This document shows, piece by piece, positions 38,980 to 48,164 of a stretch of 64,000 nucleotides of DNA; positions within the stretch are counted from its first letter, which is position 1, and each line of letters starts with the position of its first letter. Source of the stretch: Ostreococcus lucimarinus CCE9901 (lineage: Eukaryota > Chlorophyta > Mamiellophyceae > Mamiellales > Bathycoccaceae); NCBI RefSeq assembly GCF_000092065.1, contig NC_009357.1, positions 372,001 through 436,000 of the forward strand, given 5' to 3'. The notes under the pieces were generated by a model. It made no database searches, was not told the origin of the DNA, and saw nothing but the letters and a program-made list of their open reading frames with translations. A program made the position numbers and the translations under genes.

Positions 38980-40116
38980 ATGTCCGCACTCGGTGCGTTC
39001 GTCCCGCGCATCTCCTCGGCGCGATTTGCGCGACGCGCCCTGACTCCCCATGCGCGCGTGATGTCCGCGAACGCGTCGAAGAGCGAGGACGAAGTCATCC
39101 TTGTCACCGGGGCGACCGGTCGCGTTGGTAAAGAAGTCGTCGCACGGTTATCGGCGATACCCGGATTCAGAGTACGCGCGGCGACGCGGGATAAATCGGC
39201 ATACGCCGAGGCGCTCGGCGCGCACGAAACCGTGGTTTTTGACCTGGAAGATAAATCGACTTGGCCAGGCGCGATACGAGGCGCGACGAGATTGTTCTCG
39301 AGCACGCAGGACAAGCACATCAGCCAGCACATGGAGTTTGTGAAGTGGTTGGGAAACACTCCAGAGGTACGAGATAGCTTAAAGCACATTGTACGGGTGA
39401 GTTGTTTCGGAGCTGATACGAATACAAACTCGTACGATGCGTCTATTCACGTATCGAGACAGAACGCCGGAATACCGCTCATGCTGCAGCATTATTGGTG
39501 GTCCGAGGAATGCTTTATCGAAGCCGGTTTCAAGGAAAAGTTGACTTCTGTTCGAGGTAACTTTTACATGAATCATTTACTGAAGAACGAGCTCGAAAGT
39601 ATAAAGACAAAGGGAATGTTCACGTCGCCTTTGGGAGACTGCAAGAATAGTTTTGTAGCGTGCAACGACATGGCGGAGGCAGCGGTGAGATGCTTCGTCG
39701 AGGGACCTGAAAGACACGGGGATAAATTCTATGACATCTGCGGTGCGCAAAGTACGAGTATGGCTGAAGTGGCTGAGATTTTAACGAAAGCTTTAGCCAC
39801 CGACGAAGCGAAAAATGTGTGCCCGGAAGCCCACGGGAAGCGCATCACGTATGTGCCACAAGACATCGAGCAGTTCGAGCAAGACTTTGGTAGTACGCGA
39901 GCAGAATTTTTCGAGTACCTTCGAAATGGATTCTATTCTCGGTGTTCGCCAGACTTTTATAACATCACCGGTAAACGGCCGATGACGTATTTTGAATATT
40001 TGACGACAAAAGGCGCCGCAGGCGATACCGGTCTGACGGAATTATTTTCTTCGCAGGGCGCGTTGTTCACCAAAGGTGTCGATCAGTTCAAAGATCTCAA
40101 GGATGTCAAGAAGTGA
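38980..40116 (+). CDS. NmrA-like NAD(P)-binding protein
   Basis: A 378-aa protein. A Ser/Arg/Ala-rich start (MSALGAFVPRISSARFARRA) suggests organelle import. The Rossmann motif ILVTGATGRVGKEVVARL (G-A-T-G-x-V-G) begins at about residue 41. The body then follows the atypical SDR/NmrA pattern, with VRAATRDKS where family members have basic residues for NADP preference. Further matching stretches include a CFGADT region, SVRGNFYMNH and SPLGDCKNSFVACNDMAEAAVRCF. The residues usually found at the SDR active site (YxxxK) are absent. The protein may be a redox sensor or reductase of unknown substrate. Starting at an upstream in-frame ATG (38926) would add 18 residues. Confidence 0.8.
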   Translation: MSALGAFVPRISSARFARRALTPHARVMSANASKSEDEVILVTGATGRVGKEVVARLSAIPGFRVRAATRDKSAYAEALGAHETVVFDLEDKSTWPGAIRGATRLFSSTQDKHISQHMEFVKWLGNTPEVRDSLKHIVRVSCFGADTNTNSYDASIHVSRQNAGIPLMLQHYWWSEECFIEAGFKEKLTSVRGNFYMNHLLKNELESIKTKGMFTSPLGDCKNSFVACNDMAEAAVRCFVEGPERHGDKFYDICGAQSTSMAEVAEILTKALATDEAKNVCPEAHGKRITYVPQDIEQFEQDFGSTRAEFFEYLRNGFYSRCSPDFYNITGKRPMTYFEYLTTKGAAGDTGLTELFSSQGALFTKGVDQFKDLKDVKK

Positions 40117-40193
40117 ACACTCTAAATCAGATGTATTAAAAACAGGTGTGTGTTGTCTCTGCTATGGCTCGACCAGAAGCCTTCAACGCTACA

Positions 40194-41051
40194 TCACTCT
40201 TCGTCTTCCGTCGCCTCTAGAACAACCTTCGCGGACGCCGCGTAGTGAAGTTTCGCCGCCGCGATGCACTTCATAAGCGTATCTTCCGTCGCCTCGACTT
40301 CACCGCCTGGCTTAAAAACTCCCCGAAGTAACCCGTCCTCCGTCAACACCACGCTCACCTCGCACTCGCTCAGCGCTTCCTCCTCCCGCGTCGGATCCAC
40401 CAACAAATGTTCTCGATAAAGCGCCGTCGTCAGGCACACCGGCATCGTCTGCACGTCCAAACGCGTCCCCTTTCGCACGCCATCGCCGTTCATCGCCGTT
40501 CCATCACCCTCCAGCGCCACCTTCCCTCGCGTCACCGCGACCTCCGGCAACACGCAGTCCCGCAGCGCCGCCATCACCGCCGTCACCGCGCAATCCGCCG
40601 CCCCTCCGTCATCGCACAGCACTATCACATCCACTCTCACCCGCCACGCGAACGTGCCTCGTTCGACGCACAGCTGCTTCAAATCCTTCCCCAGCACCGC
40701 CGCGTTCGCCACCGCGCTCGCGCACGCCGCCGCCGCCGCCTCCCTTCGCCCCCGCGTCCGTCCGTCTCGCGCGTCCTCGCTCGCCTGCGGCGCGTGATCC
40801 ACCGCTATCTCTAAAAACCCCTCCTCCGGCCGCGTCGCGTCCGGCGTCGCGATCGTCGCCGTGACGCCCGCGCACGCCGTCGTCGCGCCGTGTTTCGCGA
40901 GCGCGCTCCCCAGCGCGCCGCTCGCGACGCCCGTCGCGCACGTTCGCGCCCGCGCGCGCCCGAGCGGTCTTCCGTCCCCTCTCGCGCCGCTCGCCAGCGT
41001 CTTTTCGCACGCCTCGCGCGGGTACAACCGCGCGTACGCCGCGGATTCCAT
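40194..41051 (-). CDS. EXOSC8: Exosome RNase PH-like subunit RRP43/EXOSC8
   Basis: A 285-aa catalytically inactive RNase PH-like ring subunit of the RNA exosome, in nucleus and cytoplasm. Starting MESAAYARLYPREACEKTLASGARGDGRPLGRARA, it shows the family PxEFxxxxLxxGxRxDGRxxxxxR start. It continues LGSALAKHGATTACAGVTATI, WRVRVDVIVLCDDGGAADCAVTAVMAALRDCVLPEV, LLVDPTREEE, and ends LHKPGG-like VFKPGGEVEATEDTLMKCIAAA. The catalytic Arg/Asp pairs of RNase PH are not present, consistent with a structural role. Assignment to RRP43 over RRP42/45 is moderate. Divergent from NUP35 with 106 bp between starts. Confidence 0.8.
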   Translation of the reverse strand: MESAAYARLYPREACEKTLASGARGDGRPLGRARARTCATGVASGALGSALAKHGATTACAGVTATIATPDATRPEEGFLEIAVDHAPQASEDARDGRTRGRREAAAAACASAVANAAVLGKDLKQLCVERGTFAWRVRVDVIVLCDDGGAADCAVTAVMAALRDCVLPEVAVTRGKVALEGDGTAMNGDGVRKGTRLDVQTMPVCLTTALYREHLLVDPTREEEALSECEVSVVLTEDGLLRGVFKPGGEVEATEDTLMKCIAAAKLHYAASAKVVLEATEDEE

Positions 41052-41157
41052 CGTCCGAGACGTCCGAGGTGTGGGGGAACGACGCGCGCGCCTCGCGCCC
41101 GTCGCGCCGCATCGCGACGCGCGCGCGCGCGATCTCGCGTCTCGATCGTCTCGGACG

Positions 41158-42282
41158 ATGTTCGCGAACGACGCCGCGGGCGCCGATCGGCGCGGGACGC
41201 CCGCGAGGCGCGGGCGAGACGAGGACGCGCGCGCGCTCGCGACGCCGCGCGCGGACGCGCGGGCGCGGCGCGGCGATTTCGCGTCGCCGGTGACGGCGGG
41301 GCGAACGCGCGAGCGCGACGACGGACGCGCGATCGGGACGATGGAGGAAAGGGCGGGGATCGGGTCGGCGACGCGCGACGGCGCGCGCGGCGCGGGCGAG
41401 CGGGCGAGCGAGGCGAGGGGGGCGCCAAAGTTTTCGTCGTTGCTCTTCGCGTCGCCGGGGGCGAATCGAGAGACGACGCCGAGCGGAGGGTTGTGTCGCA
41501 CGGAGAGCCTCGCGGGAGGTGGATCGACGCCGAGGACGAGCGGGGGGTCGAACAGGTACTTTGGCGGCGGTGGACCGGCGAGCGCGAACCGAGGGAAACT
41601 GGAGGAGCGCGCGACGCCGGCGCCGGCGCCCGTCATCGGAGGGGTGTCGAGCCGAGGAACGCCGCTGTTCGCGCGCACGGAGACGGGTGGGGATGATCAC
41701 ACGCCCGGATTCTTGCGAAGGGCGATCGAGAAGACGCACGCGGAGAACGCGGCGGGGATCGACGCGCGAGGAGGCGAGGAGGCGTTGAACTCGTGGTTGG
41801 GAGCGCGCGGGGCGAAAGCGATCGACGCGCGCGGCGCGCCGTCGACGACGAACGCGGCGTTCACGACAGCGGCGGTGTTGAGCGATTCAGAGGCGGAGCA
41901 TTGGGTCACCGTGTACGGGTTTTCAAAGGATGAAAAGGCTGTCGTTTTGCGCGAGTTTCAACGCGACGGCGACATCGTCAACTTTGGCGCGTTCAACGAC
42001 AGTGGGATCTCAGTGAACTGGTTGCACGTCAGATTTGCTACGAAAGAAAGCGCCCGTCGCGCGTTGCGTAGAAACGGTCAAAACATTAGCGGAATCATGG
42101 TCGGCGTGAAGGAGCTCGACGCCAAGTCCAGAGCGGACGTCGGCGCGGGCGGATCTGGCGAAGGCAGACTATCGCGAAACGCGTCCGTGCGGCGCGTGGC
42201 GCCGATGCGCGACGGTATTTCTCTTCAACCGCGCCAGCGCACGACTTGGGACAAGGTGGTTCAGTTTATTTTCGGCGCGTGA
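41158..42282 (+). CDS. NUP35: Nucleoporin NUP35/NUP53 (MPPN domain)
   Basis: A 374-aa nuclear pore scaffold protein. The N-terminal 230 residues are Gly/Arg/Ser/Pro/Ala-rich and disordered, with KFSSLLFASPGANRETTPSG near residue 95. The MPPN (RRM-like) domain at about 245-325 reads EHWVTVYGFSKDEKAVVLREFQRDGDIVNFGAFNDSGISVNWLHVRFATKESARRALRRNGQNI, matching the NUP35 W-V-T-V-x-G-F and W-x-x-I-x-Y/F patterns. The C-terminus is TTWDKVVQFIFGA, corresponding to the membrane-binding amphipathic helix of NUP53. The start ATG (41158) is the first after the divergent promoter of RRP43. Confidence 0.85.
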   Translation: MFANDAAGADRRGTPARRGRDEDARALATPRADARARRGDFASPVTAGRTRERDDGRAIGTMEERAGIGSATRDGARGAGERASEARGAPKFSSLLFASPGANRETTPSGGLCRTESLAGGGSTPRTSGGSNRYFGGGGPASANRGKLEERATPAPAPVIGGVSSRGTPLFARTETGGDDHTPGFLRRAIEKTHAENAAGIDARGGEEALNSWLGARGAKAIDARGAPSTTNAAFTTAAVLSDSEAEHWVTVYGFSKDEKAVVLREFQRDGDIVNFGAFNDSGISVNWLHVRFATKESARRALRRNGQNISGIMVGVKELDAKSRADVGAGGSGEGRLSRNASVRRVAPMRDGISLQPRQRTTWDKVVQFIFGA

Positions 42283-42340
42283 GCTCGAGTTTGGACGAGC
42301 GACGTCGAAGGGAGCGATGAAATAAAAATCAACACGTAGT

Positions 42341-43150
42341 TTACACAATATCGTCCAGATTCAAGTGTCCCGTCGTCATAAGCTTATCAATCGCTAGTTG
42401 GGCGGTGACGACCGAGGGCATCATCATCACGCCACCGTACATTAATCGTTTCAACTCTCTCGCCGTCACGCGTTCATGCGTCATGTTAAACTCCTCCGCG
42501 TCGCGCTCACCCTCGTTGCACTCCTCACCATCGATGTTCAAGAACGGAAAGCACCTATTCCGACACCACTTCGTCTCCAACAGCCCCGGATTATCGTCGT
42601 CTAGCAGACTCATCAGCGTACCTCCGCGCAACCTCGACTCTTGCTGCAGTTCCTCGCGCGCCACCTCGTCCAAGCTCTCGTGTTTCCCCGGTTCAAAGCA
42701 CCCGCTCGGCAGCACGACGCACTCCGAATTACTCCCTTGCGCGTACTCTCGTATGATGGTAAACTCCGGCTCTCCGCTCACCGTGCGTTCGCGACTGTGA
42801 AACGGCGCCACGCACACGAACCGAAACTCGCTTCTCGGGTGTCCCACGACGTCGTACGCGAACGACCGCGTCGTCCCGTCCTCGTCCGCGAACTCGATCT
42901 CTCGATCGTACACCGTGAGATACCTCGAGTGCACCACGTCTTCGCGCGCGATCGTTCCCGCGCGCACGCTCGCCGCGCGCGTCCCCGTCCCGCCGTCGTC
43001 GCTCGCGCGCGTCTCCGTCCCGCCGTCGTCGCCGCGTCCCATCGCGCGCGCGCGCGCGCTCGGCGCCGTCGCCGCGCGTCGCGCGCGCGTCACCGCCGCC
43101 GCGCTCGATCGCTCGATCGCCGTTCGAGCGCGCGCGCACCGCGCGAGCAT
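42341..43150 (-). CDS. Divergent Nudix-like hydrolase
   Basis: A 269-aa protein with an Arg/Ala-rich N-terminus, possibly a transit peptide, up to about residue 65. The core has FAYDVVGHPRSEFRFVCVAPFHSRERTVSGEPEFTIIREYAQG and a Nudix-box-like LPSGCFEPGKHESLDEVAREELQQES. The canonical box is GX5EX7REUXEEXGU. Here the motif has two extra residues after the E-P-G, and EELQQES replaces REUxEE, so metal-binding Glu residues are only partly kept. Substrate unknown. The C-terminus (LAIDKLMTTGHLNLDDIV) is helical. An alternative start is a later Met (MGRGDDGG). Divergent from NDUFS6. Confidence 0.65.
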   Translation of the reverse strand: MLARCARARTAIERSSAAAVTRARRAATAPSARARAMGRGDDGGTETRASDDGGTGTRAASVRAGTIAREDVVHSRYLTVYDREIEFADEDGTTRSFAYDVVGHPRSEFRFVCVAPFHSRERTVSGEPEFTIIREYAQGSNSECVVLPSGCFEPGKHESLDEVAREELQQESRLRGGTLMSLLDDDNPGLLETKWCRNRCFPFLNIDGEECNEGERDAEEFNMTHERVTARELKRLMYGGVMMMPSVVTAQLAIDKLMTTGHLNLDDIV

Positions 43151-43303
43151 GGGTTTGGCGGACGCGACGTCGGACGCGACGTCGTCGGACGCGACGGGAC
43201 GGCGCGGAAGGTTTTCCGCGGGACGGACGACGCCACTCGCGCGCGCGACGACGACGCGCGCGAACGACGCGAGCGAAACGGAGCGCGGAACGCGACGCGC
43301 GCG

Positions 43304-43786
43304 ATGCTGCGCGCGGTGCGTCGAGCCGCGCGGTCGGCGGCGTCGCGCGCGAACGCGGAGGCGCTGACGACGCGAGCGATGGCGATCGCGCGCGGCGAAG
43401 ACGCGACGCGAACGGTGACGGTGGCGCGGACGGTGACGCGCGCGCACGCGACGACGGCGCCGACGATTCCGTCTAAACCGAGCCAGCCGGTGCAGACGAA
43501 ACGGCCGGGGAAGCTGCCGAGCGACGCGGCGCACACGGCGAAGTGGCTGGATTCGAGCGCGAAGCCGAGCCCGATGGAGTACAGCGCGAGCGCGGAACCG
43601 GTGGGGGTGCCGGGAGATAAGGTGAGCTGTGATTCCCCGGGGGCGTGTAAGGATCGGTTTGGTGACGCCACGGGGGGGCTGGGGGCGCCGAATACGTACT
43701 ATAAGTTGAACGATACCTCGCCCGAGTCGCCGGCGAAGTGCAAGTATTGCGGGCTGCGCTTCTACTCGCTCGGCGGACATCACTGA
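43304..43786 (+). CDS. NDUFS6: Complex I 13-kDa subunit NDUFS6-like
   Basis: A 160-aa mitochondrial complex I subunit (zf-CHCC family). The basic N-terminus (MLRAVRRAARSAASRANA) is a mitochondrial presequence. The zinc region is at the C-terminus: VSCDSPGACKDRF, then LGAPNTYYKLND, CKYCGLRF and a terminal HH. Cys109, Cys146 and Cys149 are present. The His expected in the family G-H-P motif is Ala128 in GLGAPN. The usual zinc set in bovine and human protein is C-H-C-C. The insertion SPGACKDRFGDATGG lengthens the region between the first Cys and the motif. Function as a structural N-module subunit is expected. Confidence 0.85.
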   Translation: MLRAVRRAARSAASRANAEALTTRAMAIARGEDATRTVTVARTVTRAHATTAPTIPSKPSQPVQTKRPGKLPSDAAHTAKWLDSSAKPSPMEYSASAEPVGVPGDKVSCDSPGACKDRFGDATGGLGAPNTYYKLNDTSPESPAKCKYCGLRFYSLGGHH

Positions 43787-43843
43787 CGCGGCGACGCGGC
43801 GGTACTTTTGGTCGGTACTTTTGTAACAAAAGAACAGAATGTA

Positions 43844-43907
43844 GTCAATGTCGTCGTATCGATCGTGTCATCGCGTCAATGTCGTCGTATCGATCGTGTC
43901 ATCGCGT
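43844..43907. repeat. Tandem 31-bp direct repeat spanning the acetyl-CoA synthetase stop codon
   Basis: A 31-bp unit beginning GTCAATGTCGTCGTATCGAT at 43844 repeats without gap at 43875, with two further matching bases after the second copy. The stop codon of the minus-strand acetyl-CoA synthetase (43899-43901) lies in the second copy, so the first copy holds a duplicate of that stop in the 3' UTR. Two copies of GGTACTTTTG precede it (43801 and 43814). Confidence 0.9.
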
Positions 43908-46106
43908 TCCGCGCGCGTGTCTCTCGGCTTTGATGATCTCGTCTACGACCCCCGGGTCGGCCAACGCGGAGACGTCGCCGAAATCGTCGACGTCGCCGGC
44001 GGCGATTTTCTTCAAAATTCTTCGCATGATCTTTCCGCTTCGAGTCTTCGGCAAATCTTTCACGATGACGACGCGTTCTGGCGCCGCGAAGGGGCCGATT
44101 TCCATGCGAACGTTCGTGATGAGTTCTCGTTGATGGATTTCGAGCGACGACCGTTTCTCGATGCTTCGAGACGGATCTAAGATGACGTAAGCGACGATGG
44201 ATTCGCCCTTGACTTCGTGCGCGATTGAAACCACGGCGGCTTCGATGCAACTCGAGTGCTGCACTAATGCAGACTCAACCTCGGCGGTCCCGATGCGATG
44301 ACCACTGACGTTCATGACGTCGTCCAAGCGACCCGTGATGAAGAGGTATCCATCGGAATCGCGTCGCGCGCCATCGCCCGAGAAGTAGTAACCACCCTCG
44401 TACACCTTGAAGTAAGAATTTTCGTACCGCTCGTGCGCGCCGTGAACGTCGAGAAACATCCCCGGCCATGGTTCTTTGATGCACAAGCATCCTTCGCCCT
44501 CGCCTTGAATTTCAGTTCCATCTTTCGGATCAAGCAGCACGGGAACGATTCCAAAAAACGGAAAAGTCGCGCTCGAAGCCTTCAAGGGTGTCGCACCGGG
44601 TAACGGTGTGATGATATGACCGCCCGTTTCTGTCTGCCACCACGTGTCACAAATCGGGAGTTTATCGTCGCCGACGACGCTGTGGTACCACAGCCACGTC
44701 TCGCTCGAAATCGGCTCGCCGACAGTTCCAAGGATTCGCAAAGAAGCGCGCGAACTTCGCTTGACAGGATCCTCACCGTAACCTTGCAACGTGCGCAACG
44801 CCGTCGGCGAAGTGTAGAAGACAGTAACGTCGTATTTGTCCACAGTTTGCCACCACACACCTGCATCTGGATACGTAGGCACGCCTTCGAAGAGCACAGT
44901 CGCGCATCCATTCAACAGCGGTCCGTACAAGCCGTATGAATGCCCCGTGATCCATCCTAGGTCGGCGGTGCAGAACAAAACGTCCTCTCCGGCATGTAGA
45001 TCGAAGACGAACTTGCTGGTGGCGTACACGTACGTCTGATAACCGCCGACGCTGTGTACGACGCCTTTGGGTTTACCAGTCGAACCAGACGTGTAGAGAA
45101 TGAACGCCGTGTCGCAACTGTCCAGAAATTCAATAGGTGCTGGCTTTCCATCCGTCCTAAACTCGGCGACACTCTCGTTCCACCACAAATCCCGATCCGA
45201 ATGAAAAGGTACGTCTTCGACGTGCGGAACGCCTTCGATCTCAATGTCAGCGTTATGCTTCACGACAACTTTGTTTACGCAAAACCCATCGCTCTTGCAA
45301 ATCTCCATTGCTTCGTCCACGATTTTCTTCAGCGGAATGATCTTTTCGGCGCGACGGGACGCGCTCGCGGTGATGACCATTTTGGCTTTGCAATCGTGAA
45401 CGCGCTGCGCGAGAGATTTCGCGCTGTACCCGGCAAACACAACGCTGTGCACTGCGCCGATTCGCGAGCACGCGAGCATGGCGATCGGTAACGCTGGAAT
45501 CATCGGCAAGTACATGACCACGCGATCGCCCTTCTGCACGCCGTGCGCTATCAAAAATTTTGCGAAAGTCTCCACCTCGACGAGCAACTCACGGAACGTA
45601 AATTCCGTGCAATTAATCTCATCATTCGCTTCGAAAATCAAGGCTCGTTTGTCACCCATACCATTTTCAATTTGTTTTTCGAGGCAGTTGTACGCCATGT
45701 TCGTCCTCGCGCCCTCGAACCATTTCACGTGAACGGGCCCCCGAGACGGGTCAAAGTTGTGCGTCGACGCGCTCGAGTCCAAATTTTCAAAGTACAGTTC
45801 GCCCGCGATCTCGGTCCAGAACTGATCACGCTCGTGAATTGAGCGATGATACATGCTCCGGTACTGTTCGATCGTGCGCACGTGCGCGCGCGATGCGAGC
45901 TCGATCGGTGGAAAGAACACATCTGACGCCTCCTCCACTTCTCTGAGGCGGTGCGCGTTGTTCTGTATGTCAATGGAACTACTGCGCGAATTCGGCGAGC
46001 CTGGTGGATCCGATGTAGCGGTTATGGCGACTGATTTACGACGTGATCGAGAGTTTCGCTTCGGGGCGAAGTGCGTTGGCACGTGGCGCGAAGTTGCCGA
46101 GCGCAT
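43899..46106 (-). CDS. ACS: Acetyl-CoA synthetase (AMP-forming)
   Basis: A 735-aa enzyme of acetate activation to acetyl-CoA. The start at 46106 opens with a Ser/Arg-rich N-terminus of about 45 residues that may be a transit peptide. The adenylate-forming signature is YTSGSTGKPKGVVHSVGGY, followed by GWITGHSYGLYGPLLNGC, DTWWQTETGGHIITPLPG and YYFSGDGARRDSDGY. The acetylation/catalytic lysine is K692 in KTRSGKIMRRILKK. The tryptophan in DTWWQTETGGH (T-W-W-Q) is the residue that restricts ACS to acetate. The stop is inside a tandem repeat. Confidence 0.95.
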   Translation of the reverse strand: MRSATSRHVPTHFAPKRNSRSRRKSVAITATSDPPGSPNSRSSSIDIQNNAHRLREVEEASDVFFPPIELASRAHVRTIEQYRSMYHRSIHERDQFWTEIAGELYFENLDSSASTHNFDPSRGPVHVKWFEGARTNMAYNCLEKQIENGMGDKRALIFEANDEINCTEFTFRELLVEVETFAKFLIAHGVQKGDRVVMYLPMIPALPIAMLACSRIGAVHSVVFAGYSAKSLAQRVHDCKAKMVITASASRRAEKIIPLKKIVDEAMEICKSDGFCVNKVVVKHNADIEIEGVPHVEDVPFHSDRDLWWNESVAEFRTDGKPAPIEFLDSCDTAFILYTSGSTGKPKGVVHSVGGYQTYVYATSKFVFDLHAGEDVLFCTADLGWITGHSYGLYGPLLNGCATVLFEGVPTYPDAGVWWQTVDKYDVTVFYTSPTALRTLQGYGEDPVKRSSRASLRILGTVGEPISSETWLWYHSVVGDDKLPICDTWWQTETGGHIITPLPGATPLKASSATFPFFGIVPVLLDPKDGTEIQGEGEGCLCIKEPWPGMFLDVHGAHERYENSYFKVYEGGYYFSGDGARRDSDGYLFITGRLDDVMNVSGHRIGTAEVESALVQHSSCIEAAVVSIAHEVKGESIVAYVILDPSRSIEKRSSLEIHQRELITNVRMEIGPFAAPERVVIVKDLPKTRSGKIMRRILKKIAAGDVDDFGDVSALADPGVVDEIIKAERHARGTR

Positions 46107-46163
46107 GCCGAGTTGTGACGTGCTTCGTCTCGGGATCGCAAACGCAATCGACAGGACGGCGTG

Positions 46164-48023
46164 TCATTGAAACAATGTCGACAAGTTTGTGACGTCGACG
46201 CGCATGTTCGGAGCTGGCTGCGCGGACGGAGAGCTGTTCGCATCGTCGGGTTTACGCTTCGCGTCGTCGGTCGACTCGTCTTGTTTCGGCTTTGCATCCT
46301 CCTTTGACTCGGCGACGATCGGCGCTACGATCGGCACGTAGCTGCTCGCGCTTTTCACGATTGACGAAAGCCATTCTTGATCTGGTTGCTTCATCGATGA
46401 CGATGACGATGACATAGATGACATAGACGATGATGGTCTTCGCTTTGAAGCGGGCGGTTTTCGGATCGGTTTCTTCGGCGGCGTTTTCGGCGTGTCAATC
46501 TCGCTCGCCACTTCTTCATTCAGAGCAACTTGCGCGAGGGACATGTCGTGGATGACAGACTGCGGTACGCCAGTGTAATTTTCCAACGTAGGCGGAGCCG
46601 CGAGCATGGTTTTCAAGTTTTCAAGCTCTTCGATACCAGTCTGCAAATCAGGACGAGTCAACCAGAAGAATTTTTCTTGACGTGCGACGCCCACACCGAG
46701 TACAAGAGCAAAAGCCCGCTGCGAACGGTCGTTCGGTAATGGATACTTGATCACGGGCATTCCTAACGCGCGCGCGTTTTCTATTGCATCAGTATCACCA
46801 GATCGCGTCGCGCGACAGAACACTTCAGCTCGGTGTCTCGTGATACGTTGCACGATCTGTTCTGATCGTGGACGCTGACGCGAGTACATGAGTACCAAGT
46901 CATCATTCGCTGGCGTAAGCCAAAACTCGAGTGCACTTTGCGTGAAACGCGTAGATACATCGTGTTTAAGTGTACACGGTCCCGATAATCGTCCCGACCT
47001 TCCGTAGCATGGTAAAAGAATTCCGCATCGTACAGCGGCGATGGGCTCGTCGAGCGCTTTGGCGACGCTCTGAATATCGTCAATTGTCAGAACGATTTCC
47101 CGACTCGTCGTGACCATTTTATACTTCGTACTAGTATTGCTCGTCTCGTCATTTCGCTTCTGTAAGTGCTTCACCTTGATGCTCATTCCGATACTCGTCA
47201 TGCTCGAAGCCTCGACGCGCTTGAGTTCGGCTTCGGACGCCCCGGCAAATTCTGCGTGCTGATCACGACATCCCGCGAAGTGCGCGATTATCGGGACGTT
47301 TTCTGCCGTGGAAGTAGACGCTAAAGATTCGTCGTCCATGTCACTGTCGTCGATACGAAGCATTCCAATGTCGATCAAGTCATCAGGAATCGAAAAGTTG
47401 GCATTCAGCCCGACGCTTACGCCGCACTCGTAACAGCATCCAAGAGAAGGGGTCAAGCATTCTCCGCTATCGACTGGACAACATCGACAGAGCGTACGAA
47501 TCACACTCGCCTCGGCCGCGCTCGCGTTCGCGCTAAAGCTCCGAATGAAGTGAATCTTGACTTTGTTCTTGTGCGCCGTTTCTAGAATCGCCGCAGCTTC
47601 GTCGTGGGTCATCTCCAACGCCTCGTCCGCCAAAACGACACAGTGCTTGTTGTCCTTATCGCCTCGATAACTCTTCAAAGCTAAGATGGCGTACCTCAAC
47701 GCCGATCCAACGAATCCCGCGTTGTGCGAACCTGGCTCTCTCAATTTTCGCACGTCGCGCTCCAACGCCGACCACCACGCGTCGTTAAACTCCGTCGTCA
47801 TCGAACGCACCGCGCATCCTCTCGACTTCCCGCGGCCTACGCTCCCATCTATGATTATCGCACCGCACGCGCGCGCGCGCTCACCGCGGCAAATCGCCTT
47901 CGCCGTCGAAACGAAACGATCCTCCGCGGCGTTTGTCTCTACATCTTCCACCGCCTCTCCCGCAGCCGTGCGCGCGAACACGAACGCCACCGCGGGTTCG
48001 CGCGCGACGTCCTCGACGAACAT
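46164..48023 (-). CDS. Unknown protein with vWA-like N-terminus and Cys-rich segment
   Basis: A 619-aa protein. I do not recognise the family. Residues about 50-170 have an alternating hydrophobic pattern suggestive of a von Willebrand A-like fold (GAIIIDGSVGRGKSR, HCVVLADEALEMT, KVKIHFIRSFS). A Cys cluster follows (CRCCPVD, GECLTPSLGCCYECG), possibly zinc binding. The middle (VLTIDDIQSVAKALDEPIAAVRCGILLPCYGRSG and LPNDRSQRAFALVLGVGV) has no recognised motif. The C-terminal 110 residues are Ser/Lys/Pro-rich with SSSMSSMSSSSSS and an acidic/basic tail. The first Met is close to the 5' end of the PPR gene on the other strand (141 bp). A vWA-plus-zinc layout recalls TFIIH p34 or SSL1, but key family motifs are absent. 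Confidence 0.7.
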   Translation of the reverse strand: MFVEDVAREPAVAFVFARTAAGEAVEDVETNAAEDRFVSTAKAICRGERARACGAIIIDGSVGRGKSRGCAVRSMTTEFNDAWWSALERDVRKLREPGSHNAGFVGSALRYAILALKSYRGDKDNKHCVVLADEALEMTHDEAAAILETAHKNKVKIHFIRSFSANASAAEASVIRTLCRCCPVDSGECLTPSLGCCYECGVSVGLNANFSIPDDLIDIGMLRIDDSDMDDESLASTSTAENVPIIAHFAGCRDQHAEFAGASEAELKRVEASSMTSIGMSIKVKHLQKRNDETSNTSTKYKMVTTSREIVLTIDDIQSVAKALDEPIAAVRCGILLPCYGRSGRLSGPCTLKHDVSTRFTQSALEFWLTPANDDLVLMYSRQRPRSEQIVQRITRHRAEVFCRATRSGDTDAIENARALGMPVIKYPLPNDRSQRAFALVLGVGVARQEKFFWLTRPDLQTGIEELENLKTMLAAPPTLENYTGVPQSVIHDMSLAQVALNEEVASEIDTPKTPPKKPIRKPPASKRRPSSSMSSMSSSSSSMKQPDQEWLSSIVKSASSYVPIVAPIVAESKEDAKPKQDESTDDAKRKPDDANSSPSAQPAPNMRVDVTNLSTLFQ

Positions 48024-48164
48024 ATTTTTCTATACCGATACGCTCGCCGACGCGCGACGTCGCTCGAGCGACACCGCTGGGGCGTCGCGCTCTGCATTTC
48101 GTGCGAGCGTTTTTTTTCGCCTCGTGACCTGAACCTTCAACCTTCAGTGCGCGACTCTCGCGCG

